64,000 bases of DNA, taken from the NCBI GenBank assembly GCA_017410605.1, contig JAFQQN010000006.1, forward strand, positions 35,023 through 99,022, read 5' to 3'. Below are positions 24,759-35,070 of this stretch, one piece after another. A program made the position numbers and the translations under genes. Position 1 is the first letter of the stretch, and each line of letters starts with the position of its first letter. Below the pieces are notes generated by a model. That model did not search any database. It had not been told where the DNA came from and saw only the letters and a program-made list of their open reading frames with translations. The stretch is from Clostridia bacterium. GTDB lineage: Bacteria; Bacillota; Clostridia; Oscillospirales; Acutalibacteraceae.

Positions 24759-26351
24759 TTATTCTTTACTAAATTCCTCAAGCTCTAGCCCTTCATTTTT
24801 TTCCAAGGCCCAGCGAATGTTCCACTCGCTTGTGAAAATAAGAAGGTCGTTTTCCCTTACATCCTTTACCCATTTGGTGTCGGAAGTTAGGTTAAGGCTT
24901 TTAATATCAATTTCTTTATTTTTTATCCAACGAATATGCTGATAAGAAAGGGGTCTTCGGCGAATATCAACGTTGTATTCGTTTTTAAGGCGATGCTCTA
25001 AAACCTCAAACTGAAGCACACCAACAACGCCAACAATAACCCTTTCCATACCGCTGTCGGGTTCGTGGAATATCTGAATAGCACCCTCTTGGGCAATCTG
25101 TGTCATACCCTTTACAAATTGTTTTCTTTTAAGGGTATCTATTTGTTCAATTTCGGCAAAATGCTCGGGTGCAAAGGTGGGAATACCCTCAAACTCTATG
25201 CGCTTTTTATCGTCGCAAATTGTGTCGCCAATAGAAAAAATGCCCGGGTCAAAAACACCTATAATATCACCGGCATAGGCCTCTTCTATAATCTCTCTGT
25301 CCTGAGCCATCATTTGCTGGGGCTGAGAAAGCTTAAGCTTTTTTCCCCCTTGCAGATGGAAGTATTCTTTGCCCCTTTCAAATTTGCCTGAGCAAATTCG
25401 CATAAAGGCAATTCTATCTCTGTGTGCTTTGTTCATATTGGCCTGAATTTTAAAAACAAAGGCAGAAAAATGCTCATCAAAGGGGTCAATCTCAGTACCC
25501 TTTGCGGTGCGCTTTAAAGGGGAGGTTGTCATTTCTAAAAAGCTTTCAAGAAAAGGCTCAACACCGAAGTTTGTAAGGGCAGAGCCAAAGAAAACGGGGC
25601 TTAGCTTACCGCTTCTTACCTTTTCAATATCAAACTCAAAACTTGCTCCATCTAAAAGCTCAATCTGGTCTACAAGGTCCTTGCGCTGGTAGGGGCCTAT
25701 AAGCTCGTCAAGCTTTTCGGTGTCGGTTATATCGCACTGAATGGCCTTAATTTTGTTTTGGCCTTTATGAAAATCGTTAAAGGTAAGTATTCTTCGTTTG
25801 TCGCGGTCAAAAACACCCTTAAAATCAACACCGCAGCCAATGGGCCAGTTAACAGGGTAGGTGCCAATGCCAAATTCGGTTTCAAGCTGGTCTAAAAGCT
25901 CAAATGGGTCTCTTGCCTCGCGGTCAAGCTTGTTGATGAATGTAAAAATAGGAATGTTGCGCATAGCACAAACCTTAAAAAGCTTTCTCGTCTGAGGCTC
26001 AATGCCCTTTGCGGCATCTATAACCATAACGGCGCTGTCGGCAGCCATAAGTGTACGGTAGGTATCTTCAGAGAAATCTTGGTGACCCGGGGTGTCAAGA
26101 ATATTAATGCAAAAGCCGTTATATTCAAACTGCATAACCGAAGAGGTAATAGAAATACCACGCTGTTTTTCAAGCTCCATCCAGTCAGAAACGGCGTGAC
26201 GGGCTGTTGCCTTACCCTTAACGCTACCCGCAAGCTGAATGGCACCGCCGTAAAGCAAAAACTTTTCTGTTAGTGTAGTTTTACCGGCGTCGGGGTGGGA
26301 TATAATAGCAAAGGTTCGGCGACGGTTAATTTCGTGTTTTAAATCTGCCAC
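24759..26351 (-). CDS. prfC: peptide chain release factor 3
   Basis: Translational GTPase of about 530 residues that recycles RF1/RF2 from the ribosome after termination. G1 is in SHPDAGKTTLTE, G2/switch I around KQRGISITSSV, G3 in DTPGHQDFSE and G4 in FINKLDRE; the C-terminal RF3 domains follow to FVKGMTQIAQEGAIQ and DIRRRPLSY. The GTG at 26351 (VADLKHEINRRRTF) is chosen because it matches the family N terminus and has AAGGATG upstream; the frame stays open to 26417. First gene of a minus-strand run with the metallophosphoesterase, FHA-SEDS and PBP genes. Confidence 0.95.
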   Translation of the reverse strand: MADLKHEINRRRTFAIISHPDAGKTTLTEKFLLYGGAIQLAGSVKGKATARHAVSDWMELEKQRGISITSSVMQFEYNGFCINILDTPGHQDFSEDTYRTLMAADSAVMVIDAAKGIEPQTRKLFKVCAMRNIPIFTFINKLDREARDPFELLDQLETEFGIGTYPVNWPIGCGVDFKGVFDRDKRRILTFNDFHKGQNKIKAIQCDITDTEKLDELIGPYQRKDLVDQIELLDGASFEFDIEKVRSGKLSPVFFGSALTNFGVEPFLESFLEMTTSPLKRTAKGTEIDPFDEHFSAFVFKIQANMNKAHRDRIAFMRICSGKFERGKEYFHLQGGKKLKLSQPQQMMAQDREIIEEAYAGDIIGVFDPGIFSIGDTICDDKKRIEFEGIPTFAPEHFAEIEQIDTLKRKQFVKGMTQIAQEGAIQIFHEPDSGMERVIVGVVGVLQFEVLEHRLKNEYNVDIRRRPLSYQHIRWIKNKEIDIKSLNLTSDTKWVKDVRENDLLIFTSEWNIRWALEKNEGLELEEFSKE

Positions 26352-26388
26352 AAACAATACATCCTTTATATAATTATCATACCAAATA

Positions 26389-26417
26389 ATTTTAACACAA
26401 TTTTTCCTATTATTCAA
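26389..26417 (-). promoter_or_regulatory. candidate promoter of prfC run
   Basis: Minus strand TTGAAT, 17-nt spacer, TAAAAT; leader about 30 nt to the GTG at 26351. Confidence 0.45.
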
Positions 26418-26498
26418 TAATAAAATACCTAAAACAGGTGGGCCAGAGGAAAAAGTAATGCCATTTAAAATTTTTTATTAATTTAATGCGATAAACTG

Positions 26499-26527
26499 TT
26501 TACAAAAAAAAGATTTTGTGTTAAAAT
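26499..26527 (+). promoter_or_regulatory. candidate promoter of minD-like gene
   Basis: TTTACA (26499-26504), 17-nt spacer, TAAAAT (26522-26527), 43 nt before the ATG. Confidence 0.5.
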
Positions 26528-26569
26528 AAGTTGAATATTGAATGCTTTCAATAAGGAGGAGATAGGCTA

Positions 26570-27304
26570 ATGAGTAGGCTTATTGCCGTTACATCGGGCA
26601 AGGGCGGGGTTGGAAAATCTACCGTTGCCCTTCATCTGGCCGCTTCTCTTTCACGGCAGGGAAACAGTGTTTTACTTGTTGACCTTGATGCCGGTATGCG
26701 TTGCTTAGATTTGCTTTTAGGCCTTTCAGATTCACTGGTTTTTGATCTGTCAGATGTTATAAAGGGCGAAAAAAACCTGGAAGAGGCTGTAATGCCCTCT
26801 AAGCTTTATCCCGGGGTTAGCCTTGTGGCCGCACCCCTTTCGGGCAAAATAAACCCTAACGGTTTAAAAGCCTTTTTAGAGTCCTTGCCCGAAAAATATG
26901 ATTTTGTTATTTTAGATTTTCCAGCCGGTTGTGTGGACGAGCTTTATGAGGCTTTGCCCAAATATACCGAAGTATTAGTGGTATGTAATGCAGATGCCGT
27001 ATCTGTAAGGGATGCAGGGCTTATGGGAAAAGATATTGAAAAGTTAAAGCCTTTGTCTATTAGGTTAGTTTTAAACCGGGCAGATATATCATATATGAAA
27101 AAAGGTTTCACAGCCAACATTGACGAAGTAATTGACCGCTCCGGTCTAAGGCTTATTGCAGTTATTCCCCAAAGCCCCGATATTTATTATGCGGCCTGTA
27201 CAACCACTGCTTTACCAAACCGCACTAAGGCTCAAAGGGCATTTGAAAGGCTAGCCAGGCGAATACTCGGCTACGATATTCCGCTGAAATATAAAAAATT
27301 ATAA
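26570..27304 (+). CDS. MinD-like P-loop ATPase
   Basis: 244-residue ParA/MinD-type ATPase. Deviant Walker A is SGKGGVGKSTVA (residues ~9-20), with VDLDAG (A') and ILDFPAG (Walker B). It lacks MinC and MinE neighbours, and the C-terminal tail (RRILGYDIPLKYKKL) is only weakly amphipathic, so a role in placing the division site is possible but not shown. AGGAGG precedes the ATG. It lies 18 nt before mgsA; the pairing with a metabolic enzyme probably reflects operon convenience. Confidence 0.85.
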   Translation: MSRLIAVTSGKGGVGKSTVALHLAASLSRQGNSVLLVDLDAGMRCLDLLLGLSDSLVFDLSDVIKGEKNLEEAVMPSKLYPGVSLVAAPLSGKINPNGLKAFLESLPEKYDFVILDFPAGCVDELYEALPKYTEVLVVCNADAVSVRDAGLMGKDIEKLKPLSIRLVLNRADISYMKKGFTANIDEVIDRSGLRLIAVIPQSPDIYYAACTTTALPNRTKAQRAFERLARRILGYDIPLKYKKL

Positions 27305-27322
27305 AGAGAGGTTAAAAAAGAA

Positions 27323-27724
27323 ATGAACATTGCAATCATTGCACACGACGCCAAAAAAGAACTGATGGTTCAGTTTTGCATTGCTTATTGTGGAGTGCTC
27401 AGCAGACACAACCTGTTTGCTACCGGCACCACAGGTAAGCTTGTTTCTGAAGCCACAGGTTTAGATATAGTTAAGTTTTTAAGCGGTACCCAGGGTGGCG
27501 CCCAGCAGATTGCTTCGCGCATTAGCTGTGATGAGGTTGACCTTGTTCTTCTTTTTCGCGACCCCTTAAATCCTAAACCCAGTGAACCCGATGAAAGGGT
27601 GCTTTTAAACCTTTGCGATGTACACAACATCCCGGTTGCTACCAATATTGCTACTGCAGAGGTTTTAATACACGGTCTTGAGCGTGGCGACCTTGACTGG
27701 CGCGATATTGTTCGACCAAATTAG
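27323..27724 (+). CDS. mgsA: methylglyoxal synthase
   Basis: 133 residues. Converts dihydroxyacetone phosphate to methylglyoxal plus phosphate, a bypass of lower glycolysis under phosphate limitation. Family landmarks: [12 protein letters not shown] at the N terminus, [10 protein letters not shown] (phosphate binding), [12 protein letters not shown], the catalytic Asp in [10 protein letters not shown], and [13 protein letters not shown]. Full length. Starts 18 nt after the MinD-like gene with GAGAGG upstream. Confidence 0.95.
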   Translation: MNIAIIAHDAKKELMVQFCIAYCGVLSRHNLFATGTTGKLVSEATGLDIVKFLSGTQGGAQQIASRISCDEVDLVLLFRDPLNPKPSEPDERVLLNLCDVHNIPVATNIATAEVLIHGLERGDLDWRDIVRPN

Positions 27725-27741
27725 GCAAAGAAATTAAACTA

Positions 27742-27769
27742 TCTGGGCGGGTAGGAACTCTCGCCCAGA
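27742..27769 (+). terminator. weak hairpin between mgsA and aspS
   Basis: 8-bp stem TCTGGGCG / CGCCCAGA with a 12-nt loop, then AATATTTTAAC. Could be a partial terminator or part of the aspS leader. Confidence 0.45.
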
Positions 27770-27806
27770 AATATTTTAACAAGATAGCTTGAAAAGAGGA
27801 AGTTAT

Positions 27807-29612
27807 ATGAAGCTTGATACTATGGCAGGATTAAAGCGCACTAACTATTGCGGCACCCTTACTACGGGTGATATTGGTAAAGAGGTTACTGTTTGCGGTT
27901 GGACTGCAAGACAGCGCGATTTAGGTCAGCTTATTTTTATAGATTTAAGGGACAGAACCGGCATTATTCAGTTAGCCTTTGACGATGCCACCGATAGGGG
28001 TATTTTTGAGAAGGCTTTTGCGGTTAGAAGTGAATATGTTTTAATGGCTAGGGGTCTTGTTCGCCGCCGTTCCTCTGTTAATACCGAAATTCCTACCGGT
28101 GAAATTGAAATTGAGGTTAAAGAGCTTAAGGTTTTAGGTAGGGCAGATACTACCCCCTTTGAAATTTTAGACGACACCTCGGTTAAAGAAGAGCTTCGCC
28201 TTAAATACCGTTATTTAGACCTTAGAAGACCCACATTACAGAATAATCTTATGCTTCGCCACAAGGTTACCAAGGTTACACGTGACTTTTTTGACAGCGA
28301 GGGATTTTTAGAAATTGAAACCCCAACCCTTATTAAATCCACCCCCGAGGGAGCGAGAGATTATCTTGTTCCTTCCCGTATTCATAAGGGGAGCTTTTAT
28401 GCCCTTCCTCAGTCGCCACAGATGTATAAGCAGCTGCTTATGCTTTCGGGCTTCGACCGTTATATGCAAATTGCCCGTTGCTACCGCGATGAAGATTTAA
28501 GAGCCGACCGTCAGCCCGAATTCACCCAGGTAGACCTTGAAATGTCCTTTGTAGAGATGGACGATATTTTGGCCTTAGGTGAGCGATATATTAATTATCT
28601 CTTCAAAAACGTTTTGAATGTAGATATAAAGACACCTATTCGCCGTATGACCTATACTGAGGCTATGGAAAACTATGGCTCTGACAAGCCCGATGTTCGT
28701 TTTGATATGAAGCTTATTGATATATCAAAGACTGTTGAGGGCTGTGGCTTTTCTGTTTTTGCCGACACCGTTAAAAATGGCGGCACCGTTCGTGGTATAA
28801 CCGCCAAGGGTGGGGCAAAGGTTTTAACCAGAAAAGAAATTGACAAGCTTACCGAGGCCGCTAAGGGTATTGGCGCAAAGGGTCTTGCCTTTATTCGTTG
28901 GGCAGAGGATGCCGAAGCCCCCACCTGTGCTTTTTCTAAGTTTTTAACCGAAGAAGAGTTTAAGTCAGTCTGTGCCGAGCTTAATGTTGAAAAGGGTGAT
29001 GTCGCTCTTATTGTTGCCGACAAAAAGTGGGCGGTTCTTAGCGTGTTGGGTGCTTTAAGGCTTCAGGTTGCAAACAAGCTAGACATTATACCTGAGGGAT
29101 ATGAATTCCTTTGGATAACCGAATTTCCTTTCTTTGAATATAACGAGGAAACAGGGAACTGGGATGCTATGCACCACCCCTTTACTTCCCCCCTTGATGA
29201 ATGTTTACAGTATTTAGATACTGCCCCTGAAAAGGTTTTCGCCAAGGCCTATGACCTTGTTTTAAATGGTGTTGAGCTTTCTTCGGGCTCTATTCGTATA
29301 AGCGACCCCGAGCTTCAGAAAAAAATGTTTGCTGCTTTGGGTCTTTCGGATGAGGAGGCCGCCGAAAAGTTTGGTTTCCTTGTAGACGCTTACCGTTACG
29401 GCGCACCCCCTCACGGTGGTTTTGGTATGGGACTGGACCGCCTTGTAATGCTTATGAGCGATAGTGAATCTATACGTGACGTTATTGCTTTCCCCAAGGT
29501 TGCCAACGCCAGTGAGCTTATGAGTGGCGCCCCTGGAACCGTAGACGAGCTTCAGCTTTCCGACCTTGCTATAGCCCTAGTGGAAAATAAAGAAGCCAAA
29601 ACAGAAGAATAA
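27807..29612 (+). CDS. aspS: aspartyl-tRNA synthetase
   Basis: Class II aminoacyl-tRNA synthetase of about 601 residues charging tRNA-Asp (possibly also tRNA-Asn). N-terminal OB anticodon-binding domain (VTVCGWTARQRDLGQLIFIDLRD), class II motif 1 and 2 (FLEIETPTLIKSTPEGARDY; RCYRDEDLRADRQPEFTQ), the bacterial GAD insertion (~280-410) and motif 3 (GFGMGLDRLVMLM). ATG at 27807 is used: GAGGAAG lies 5 nt upstream, and the longer frame begins at a TTG (27789) with no site. Confidence 0.96.
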   Translation: MKLDTMAGLKRTNYCGTLTTGDIGKEVTVCGWTARQRDLGQLIFIDLRDRTGIIQLAFDDATDRGIFEKAFAVRSEYVLMARGLVRRRSSVNTEIPTGEIEIEVKELKVLGRADTTPFEILDDTSVKEELRLKYRYLDLRRPTLQNNLMLRHKVTKVTRDFFDSEGFLEIETPTLIKSTPEGARDYLVPSRIHKGSFYALPQSPQMYKQLLMLSGFDRYMQIARCYRDEDLRADRQPEFTQVDLEMSFVEMDDILALGERYINYLFKNVLNVDIKTPIRRMTYTEAMENYGSDKPDVRFDMKLIDISKTVEGCGFSVFADTVKNGGTVRGITAKGGAKVLTRKEIDKLTEAAKGIGAKGLAFIRWAEDAEAPTCAFSKFLTEEEFKSVCAELNVEKGDVALIVADKKWAVLSVLGALRLQVANKLDIIPEGYEFLWITEFPFFEYNEETGNWDAMHHPFTSPLDECLQYLDTAPEKVFAKAYDLVLNGVELSSGSIRISDPELQKKMFAALGLSDEEAAEKFGFLVDAYRYGAPPHGGFGMGLDRLVMLMSDSESIRDVIAFPKVANASELMSGAPGTVDELQLSDLAIALVENKEAKTEE

Positions 29613-29617
29613 TTTAT

Positions 29618-29660
29618 AAAGTTGCACTTTTCAAATTGGTGGAGGGTGCAACTTTTCTTT
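29618..29660 (+). terminator. aspS terminator
   Basis: Stem AAAGTTGCAC / GTGCAACTTT followed by TTCTTTG. Confidence 0.7.
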
Positions 29661-29742
29661 GTTAATTATTATTAGACCACCAAGGCGGCAAAAGTAATAA
29701 AAAAATATAAAAACTAATCAGATTATTTGCTCTACCCTATAC

Positions 29743-29772
29743 TTGACGGAATTAGCAGTGTTGTGGTATAAT
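29743..29772 (+). promoter_or_regulatory. promoter of acn-icd-rex
   Basis: TTGACG (29743-29748), 18-nt spacer, TATAAT (29767-29772), 34 nt before the acn ATG. No clear Rex operator (TTGTGAA-type dyad) was seen around it. Confidence 0.65.
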
Positions 29773-29806
29773 ATTACATTATTGTAGTTGATTGGAGTAA
29801 TGAAAA

Positions 29807-31744
29807 ATGGGAATGACAATTGCACAAAAAATTCTCGCCGCCCATTTGGTTGACGGAGAAATGAAACCCGGCTGTGATATTGGCCTTAAAATTGACCAGA
29901 CCTTAACACAAGACGCAACCGGCACTATGGCCTATTTAGAGTTTGAGGCTATGGGTGTTGACAGGGTTAAAACCGAGCGCTCGGTTGCTTATATTGACCA
30001 TAACACCCTGCAAACAGGTTTTGAAAATGCAGACGACCACCGCTTTATTCAGTCTATCTGTAAAAAGCACGGTATTTATTATTCTCACCCCGGAAACGGC
30101 ATTTGCCACCAGATTCACCTTGAGCGTTTCTCTAAGCCGGGAAAAACCCTTATAGGCTCTGACTCTCACACCCCCACCTGCGGCGGTATGGGTATGCTTG
30201 CAATGGGTGCCGGTGGAATGGATGTTGCCGTTGCAATGGGTGGCGGTGCTTATTACATATCCACCCCCAAAATGCTTAGAGTAAACCTTGTAGGCAAGCT
30301 TCGTCCTTTTGTTTCTGCTAAGGACGTTATTTTAGAGGTTCTTCGTCAGCTTTCTGTTAAGGGTGGTGTTGGTTATATTGTAGAATATGCCGGCGAGGGC
30401 GTTAAAACCCTTTCTGTTCCTGAGAGAGCAACCATTACAAATATGGGCGCAGAGCTTGGTGCTTCTACCTCTATTTTTCCCTCCGACGAGGTTACAAGAC
30501 AGTTTCTTATAGCTCAGGGAAGAGAAGAAGACTTCACCGAGCTTTCCAGTGACGAGGACGCAGTTTATGATAAAGAAATTACTGTTGATTTAAGCACATT
30601 AGAACCCTTAGCTGCAATGTCCCATTCCCCCGATAACGTTAAAAAGGTTAGCGAGATTGGCAAAATTAAGGTTGACCAGGTTCTGATTGGAAGCTGTACA
30701 AACTCTTCCCTTTTAGATATGTTAAAGGTTGCAGAGATTTTTGACGGCAAGACAGTTCACCCCGATGTTAGTGTTGGTATTGCCCCCGGTTCTAAGCAGG
30801 TGCTTTATATGCTTAGTCAGTGCGGTGCTTTAGCCAAACTCATTGCCGCAGGTGCCAGAATTTTAGAATGTGCTTGTGGCCCCTGTATTGGTATGGGACA
30901 GGCACCTAACTCTGCCGGTGTTTCCCTTAGAACCTTTAACCGTAACTTTGAAGGCCGCTCAGGTACTGCAGATGCAGGTGTTTACCTTGTAAGCCCCGAA
31001 ACAGCAGCAGCCGCCGCCCTTACCGGTGTTATGACCGACCCTATGGAGCTTGAAGCCGACCTTACAGGCATTAAGCTTCCCGAAAAATTTGTTGTTAACG
31101 ATAATTCTATTGACGCCCCTGCCCCTGTAGAGCAGGCTGATAGCGTAGAAATTCTTCGCGGCCCCAACATTAAGCCTTTCCCCAAGACCGAGCCTCTTGC
31201 TGATACAATTTCTGCAAAGGCAGTTTTAAAGGTAGGCGACAATATAACAACCGACCATATTATGCCTGCCGGTGCGAAAATTTTGCCTTTCCGTTCAAAC
31301 ATTCCTTACCTTGCAAACTTCTGCTTTACAAGGTGTGACGAGCAGTTCCCCGAAAACTGTAAAAAAGAGGGTAAGGGCATTATTATTGGCGGTGAAAACT
31401 ATGGGCAAGGCTCCTCCCGTGAACATGCCGCTTTGGTTCCTTTACATCTTGGAATTAAGGCTGTAGTTGCTAAGAGCTTTGCAAGAATTCACGTTGCCAA
31501 CCTTGTTAATGCAGGTATAGTTCCCCTTACCTTTAATAACCCTGACGATTATGACACCATTGACCAATTTGATGAGCTTGAATTGCCCGACATTCGAAAG
31601 GCAGTTGAAAGCGGCAGTGAGGTTGTTCTTGTTAATAAAACCAAAAACCAAAAATACACCCTTACAGCGGCTGTGTCAGAACGCTCGGCAGATATTTTGC
31701 TCTGCGGCGGACTTCTTCGTTATACCAAAGAAAATTCTAAGTAG
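29807..31744 (+). CDS. acn: aconitate hydratase
   Basis: 645-residue [4Fe-4S] aconitase of the short, single-chain type, isomerising citrate to isocitrate. Substrate and cluster motifs: [22 protein letters not shown] (cluster Cys) and [12 protein letters not shown] (two cluster Cys). The swivel domain (~500-645) carries [14 protein letters not shown]. It lies 11 nt upstream of icd in an operon that also includes rex. No citrate synthase is in the window. Together with icd it makes 2-oxoglutarate for glutamate synthesis in an incomplete TCA pathway. Confidence 0.95.
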   Translation: MGMTIAQKILAAHLVDGEMKPGCDIGLKIDQTLTQDATGTMAYLEFEAMGVDRVKTERSVAYIDHNTLQTGFENADDHRFIQSICKKHGIYYSHPGNGICHQIHLERFSKPGKTLIGSDSHTPTCGGMGMLAMGAGGMDVAVAMGGGAYYISTPKMLRVNLVGKLRPFVSAKDVILEVLRQLSVKGGVGYIVEYAGEGVKTLSVPERATITNMGAELGASTSIFPSDEVTRQFLIAQGREEDFTELSSDEDAVYDKEITVDLSTLEPLAAMSHSPDNVKKVSEIGKIKVDQVLIGSCTNSSLLDMLKVAEIFDGKTVHPDVSVGIAPGSKQVLYMLSQCGALAKLIAAGARILECACGPCIGMGQAPNSAGVSLRTFNRNFEGRSGTADAGVYLVSPETAAAAALTGVMTDPMELEADLTGIKLPEKFVVNDNSIDAPAPVEQADSVEILRGPNIKPFPKTEPLADTISAKAVLKVGDNITTDHIMPAGAKILPFRSNIPYLANFCFTRCDEQFPENCKKEGKGIIIGGENYGQGSSREHAALVPLHLGIKAVVAKSFARIHVANLVNAGIVPLTFNNPDDYDTIDQFDELELPDIRKAVESGSEVVLVNKTKNQKYTLTAAVSERSADILLCGGLLRYTKENSK

Positions 31745-31755
31745 GAGGAATTATA

Positions 31756-32970
31756 ATGGCTGATAAAATTTTAATGACTACCCCCCTTGTTGAAATGGAC
31801 GGGGACGAAATGACCAGAATTATCTGGAAAATGATAAAGGAAATTCTTTTAGAGCCCTATATTGACCTTAAAACTGAGTATTATGACCTTGGCCTTGTGC
31901 ACAGAAACGAAACCGACGACCGCGTTACTGTAGAGTCGGCAGAGGCTACCAAAAAATACGGTGTTGCCGTTAAGTGTGCTACCATTACCCCCAATGCACA
32001 GAGAATGACCGAGTACAACCTTAAAGAAATGTGGAAATCTCCTAACGGAACTATCCGTGCAATTTTAGACGGTACTGTTTTCAGAAAGCCTATTCTGGTT
32101 AAGGGAATTGTGCCTTATATTCCTACCTGGACAAAGCCAATTACAATTGCCCGTCACGCTTACGGCGATATTTATAAAAATACTGAGCTTAGGGTTGAGG
32201 CTGGAAGCAAGGCCGAGCTTGTTGTAACCGATAAAAACGGTAAAGAAACCCGCGCCCTTATTCACCAGTTTAAGGACTCTGACGGAATTATTCAGGGTGT
32301 TCATAATATTGACGATTCTATTGCCTCTTTTGCAAGAGCTTGTTTTAACTATGCTTTAGATGCAAAAGAAGATTTGTGGTTCGCCTCTAAGGACACTATT
32401 TCTAAAACCTATGACCACCGCTTTAAGGATATTTTTGCCGAGATTTATGAGGCAGAATACAAAGAAAAATTTGAGGCCGTCGGTATTGAATATTTCTACA
32501 CCCTTATTGACGATGTTATCGCCCGTGTTGTTCGCTCTAACGGTGGCTTTATTTGGGCCTGTAAAAACTATGACGGCGACGTTATGTCAGATATGCTTGC
32601 AACCGCTTTCGGCAGTCTTGGTCTTATGACCAGTGTACTTGTTTCTCCCGACGGAGTTTATGAGTACGAGGCCGCACACGGCACCGTTACAAGGCATTAT
32701 TATAATTATCTTAAGGGTGAAAAGACCTCTACCAACCCCATTGCAACCATCTTCGCTTGGAGTGGAGCTTTGCGTAAGCGCGGTGAGTTAGACAATATTC
32801 CAGAGCTTATGGATTTTGCTGACAAGCTTGAAAAGGCTTCTATAAAGACCATGGAAGACGGAATAATGGATAAAAACCTTGCCCTTATTTCTACCCTTGA
32901 AAACAAAACTCCGGTCGATACCGAAACCTTCCTTCGCGAGATTAACAGCAGGCTTGAGGCACTTATGTAA
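31756..32970 (+). CDS. icd: isocitrate dehydrogenase (NADP, eukaryote-like type)
   Basis: 404-residue dimeric IDH of the subfamily that includes eukaryotic IDPs: [18 protein letters not shown] at the N terminus, [28 protein letters not shown] (substrate binding Ser/Arg), [10 protein letters not shown] (metal Asp) and [11 protein letters not shown] with the NADP-binding region. Converts isocitrate to 2-oxoglutarate with NADPH. GGAGG precedes the ATG. Second gene of the acn-icd-rex operon. Confidence 0.95.
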   Translation: MADKILMTTPLVEMDGDEMTRIIWKMIKEILLEPYIDLKTEYYDLGLVHRNETDDRVTVESAEATKKYGVAVKCATITPNAQRMTEYNLKEMWKSPNGTIRAILDGTVFRKPILVKGIVPYIPTWTKPITIARHAYGDIYKNTELRVEAGSKAELVVTDKNGKETRALIHQFKDSDGIIQGVHNIDDSIASFARACFNYALDAKEDLWFASKDTISKTYDHRFKDIFAEIYEAEYKEKFEAVGIEYFYTLIDDVIARVVRSNGGFIWACKNYDGDVMSDMLATAFGSLGLMTSVLVSPDGVYEYEAAHGTVTRHYYNYLKGEKTSTNPIATIFAWSGALRKRGELDNIPELMDFADKLEKASIKTMEDGIMDKNLALISTLENKTPVDTETFLREINSRLEALM

Positions 32971-33022
32971 GCAACCGGTAAAAAGCAAATCGAATTCAAC
33001 TTGTTAAAGGAATGAATTTTTA

Positions 33023-33655
33023 ATGAATCACCCTAGTGGAATATCAGAACTGGTTATTAACCGTCTTCCAAGATACTATCGCTTTTTGGGCGAAATTATG
33101 GGAGAGGGCAATGCAAGAATATCCTCAAGAGAGTTATCTGAAAGAATGGGACTTACTGCAAGTCAAATAAGGCAAGACCTTAATTGCTTCGGCGGGTTCG
33201 GTCAACAGGGCTATGGCTATAATATAGAACAGCTTCATTCTGAAATAGGTAAAATTTTAGGTCTTGACCAACCTAAAAAGGCAATATTAATAGGTGCAGG
33301 AAACCTTGGCCGCGCCATAGCTACCCATATGGCCTTTGAAAGCAGAGGTTTTCGCCTTATTGGTATTTTTGATAAAAAGGAAGCTCTTAAGGGACAAATA
33401 ATTAAGGGTCTTCCTGTTAGAAGTGTTGAGGATTTAGATGATTTTTGCCGCGAGAATTTGCCCACCTGTGCCATACTTTGTATTCCAAAAGGTGAAGCAG
33501 AAGAGCTTTGCGGAACCCTCATTGCCAGAGGTATTGAAGGCTTTTGGAACTTTTCTCACTGTGACCTTACCCTTAAATATCCGGGAATTGTGGTTGAAAA
33601 TGTTCACTTGGGCGATAGCCTTGCAAAGCTTTCGTATAACATAAAGAATAAATAG
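33023..33655 (+). CDS. rex: redox-sensing transcriptional repressor Rex
   Basis: 210 residues. N-terminal winged helix (~1-80; SRELSERMGLTASQIRQDLNCFGGFG is the recognition region) and a C-terminal Rossmann domain (GAGNLGRAIATHM) that senses NADH/NAD+. Represses fermentation and redox genes when NAD+ is high. Co-transcription 52 nt downstream of icd ties Rex dosage to the NADPH/2-oxoglutarate branch. Start ATG at 33023 follows AAAGGAATG. Confidence 0.95.
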   Translation: MNHPSGISELVINRLPRYYRFLGEIMGEGNARISSRELSERMGLTASQIRQDLNCFGGFGQQGYGYNIEQLHSEIGKILGLDQPKKAILIGAGNLGRAIATHMAFESRGFRLIGIFDKKEALKGQIIKGLPVRSVEDLDDFCRENLPTCAILCIPKGEAEELCGTLIARGIEGFWNFSHCDLTLKYPGIVVENVHLGDSLAKLSYNIKNK

Positions 33656-33663
33656 TAAGTAAG

Positions 33664-33704
33664 AAAAACCGCCATTGGAATTATTTGTTCCAATGGCGGT
33701 TTTT
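33664..33704. terminator. bidirectional terminator between rex and metY
   Basis: 17-bp stem AAAAACCGCCATTGGAA / TTCCAATGGCGGTTTTT with a 7-nt loop, for the convergent rex and metY genes. Confidence 0.9.
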
Positions 33705-33717
33705 TTATTAACTTAGT

Positions 33718-34992
33718 TTATTTAACCTGGTCTACTGCTTTTAAGGCGCCCTTAATATCCTCTAAAATGTCTTCAACATCTTCAAGGCCTACAGAGAAGC
33801 GAATAAGACCGGGGTGAACACCGGCGGCAACCAACTGTTCGTCGGTAAGCTGACGGTGGGTTGCACTTGCAGGGTGAAGAACACAGGTGCGAATATCGGC
33901 AACGTGAACCTCATTTCGAGCAAGTTTTAAGCCGTCCATAAAGGCTACAGCCTTTTCCCTGCCACCCTTAATGGTAAGAGAAATAACACCTGCAGTGCCG
34001 TTTGGAAGATATTTTTCGGCAAGGTCGTGGTATTTATCAGACTCAAGACCGGGGTATGCAACATTTTCAAAATAGCCGCAATCCTCAAAGAATTTAGCTA
34101 CGGTCATAGCGTTCTCACAGTACTGTTTCATTCTCATAGGAAGTGTTTCTATACCAAGGTTTAAAAGGAAAGAGGAATGAGCAGATGGGTAGCAGCCAAA
34201 ATCTCTCATAAGCTGCATTCTTGCCTTAGCAATATAAGCGGCTTTCCCAAAGTCGCGAGTATAAACAACACCGTGGTATGATTCATCGGGGGTGCAAAAA
34301 TCGGGGTAGTTGCCGTTTTCCCAATTAAAGTTACCGCCGTCTACAATAATGCCGCCTACCTGGAGTGCGTGTCCGTCCATATATTTTGTGGTGGAATGAA
34401 CAACAATATCTGCACCGAAAGAAAGGGGTTTGCAAAGCACAGGGGTGGGGAAGGTATTATCTATAATAAGGGGCATATTGTGGCGGTGTGCCAAATTTGC
34501 AATACGCTCAATATCTAAAACTGCAAGTTTGGGGTTGGCAAGTGTTTCACCAAAAACACAACGGGTGTTAGGCTTTATAAGCTTTTCAATTTCTTCGTCC
34601 GCGTCATCGGGGTTAAAGAAAATACATTCAATACCAAACCTTTTAAGAGTTACCGCAAAAAGGTTTACGGTACCGCCATATATGGCCGAGCTACATAAAA
34701 AGCTTTCACCGGCAGAGCAAAGGTTTAATATGGAAAGAAGTGAGGCCGCCTGACCGGAGGAGGTGCACATAGCACCAACACCGCGCTCAAGCTCGGCAAT
34801 TTTCTTTTCTACTGCGTCGGTTGTGGGGTTGGAAAAACGAGAATACATATGTGCAGTAGGCATATCAAAAAGGTCGCCTACCTCTTTTGTTGTGTTAAAG
34901 GCATAGGTTGTGCTTTGCACAATAGGCATTACACCGGGACCGCCGTTTTCAGGGGTATATCCCGAATGTAAACATTTAGTTGCATCTTTCAT
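33718..34992 (-). CDS. metY: O-acetylhomoserine sulfhydrylase / aminocarboxypropyltransferase
   Basis: 424-residue PLP enzyme of the Cys/Met metabolism family that makes homocysteine (or methionine) from O-acetylhomoserine and sulfide or methanethiol. Visible: TTYAFNTTKEVGDLF, YSRFSNPTTDAVEKKIA, the ring-stacking region AIYGGTVNLF, the IIDNTFPTP Asp and the Schiff-base Lys in VHSTTKYMDGHA. Length fits metY rather than the shorter cystathionine enzymes. It has its own promoter and no visible SAM riboswitch or T-box. Confidence 0.9.
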   Translation of the reverse strand: MKDATKCLHSGYTPENGGPGVMPIVQSTTYAFNTTKEVGDLFDMPTAHMYSRFSNPTTDAVEKKIAELERGVGAMCTSSGQAASLLSILNLCSAGESFLCSSAIYGGTVNLFAVTLKRFGIECIFFNPDDADEEIEKLIKPNTRCVFGETLANPKLAVLDIERIANLAHRHNMPLIIDNTFPTPVLCKPLSFGADIVVHSTTKYMDGHALQVGGIIVDGGNFNWENGNYPDFCTPDESYHGVVYTRDFGKAAYIAKARMQLMRDFGCYPSAHSSFLLNLGIETLPMRMKQYCENAMTVAKFFEDCGYFENVAYPGLESDKYHDLAEKYLPNGTAGVISLTIKGGREKAVAFMDGLKLARNEVHVADIRTCVLHPASATHRQLTDEQLVAAGVHPGLIRFSVGLEDVEDILEDIKGALKAVDQVK

Positions 34993-35030
34993 TATAGAAC
35001 CTCCAAAATAATACTAATCGTTAGTTTTAA

Positions 35031-35059
35031 ATTATACAGCAGTGTAATAAAATTGTCAA
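35031..35059 (-). promoter_or_regulatory. metY promoter
   Basis: Minus strand TTGACA (35054-35059), 17-nt spacer, TATAAT (35031-35036); full consensus hexamers, about 38 nt upstream of the ATG. Confidence 0.85.
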
Positions 35060-35070
35060 TATTATAGGGA

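Noticed and set aside
33000..33022. Rex operator upstream of rex
   Set aside because: TTGTTAAAGGAATGAATTTT has only a partial match to the TTGTGAA dyad and no symmetric half.
34993..35030. SAM riboswitch or T-box ahead of metY
   Set aside because: The leader is under 40 nt, too short for either.
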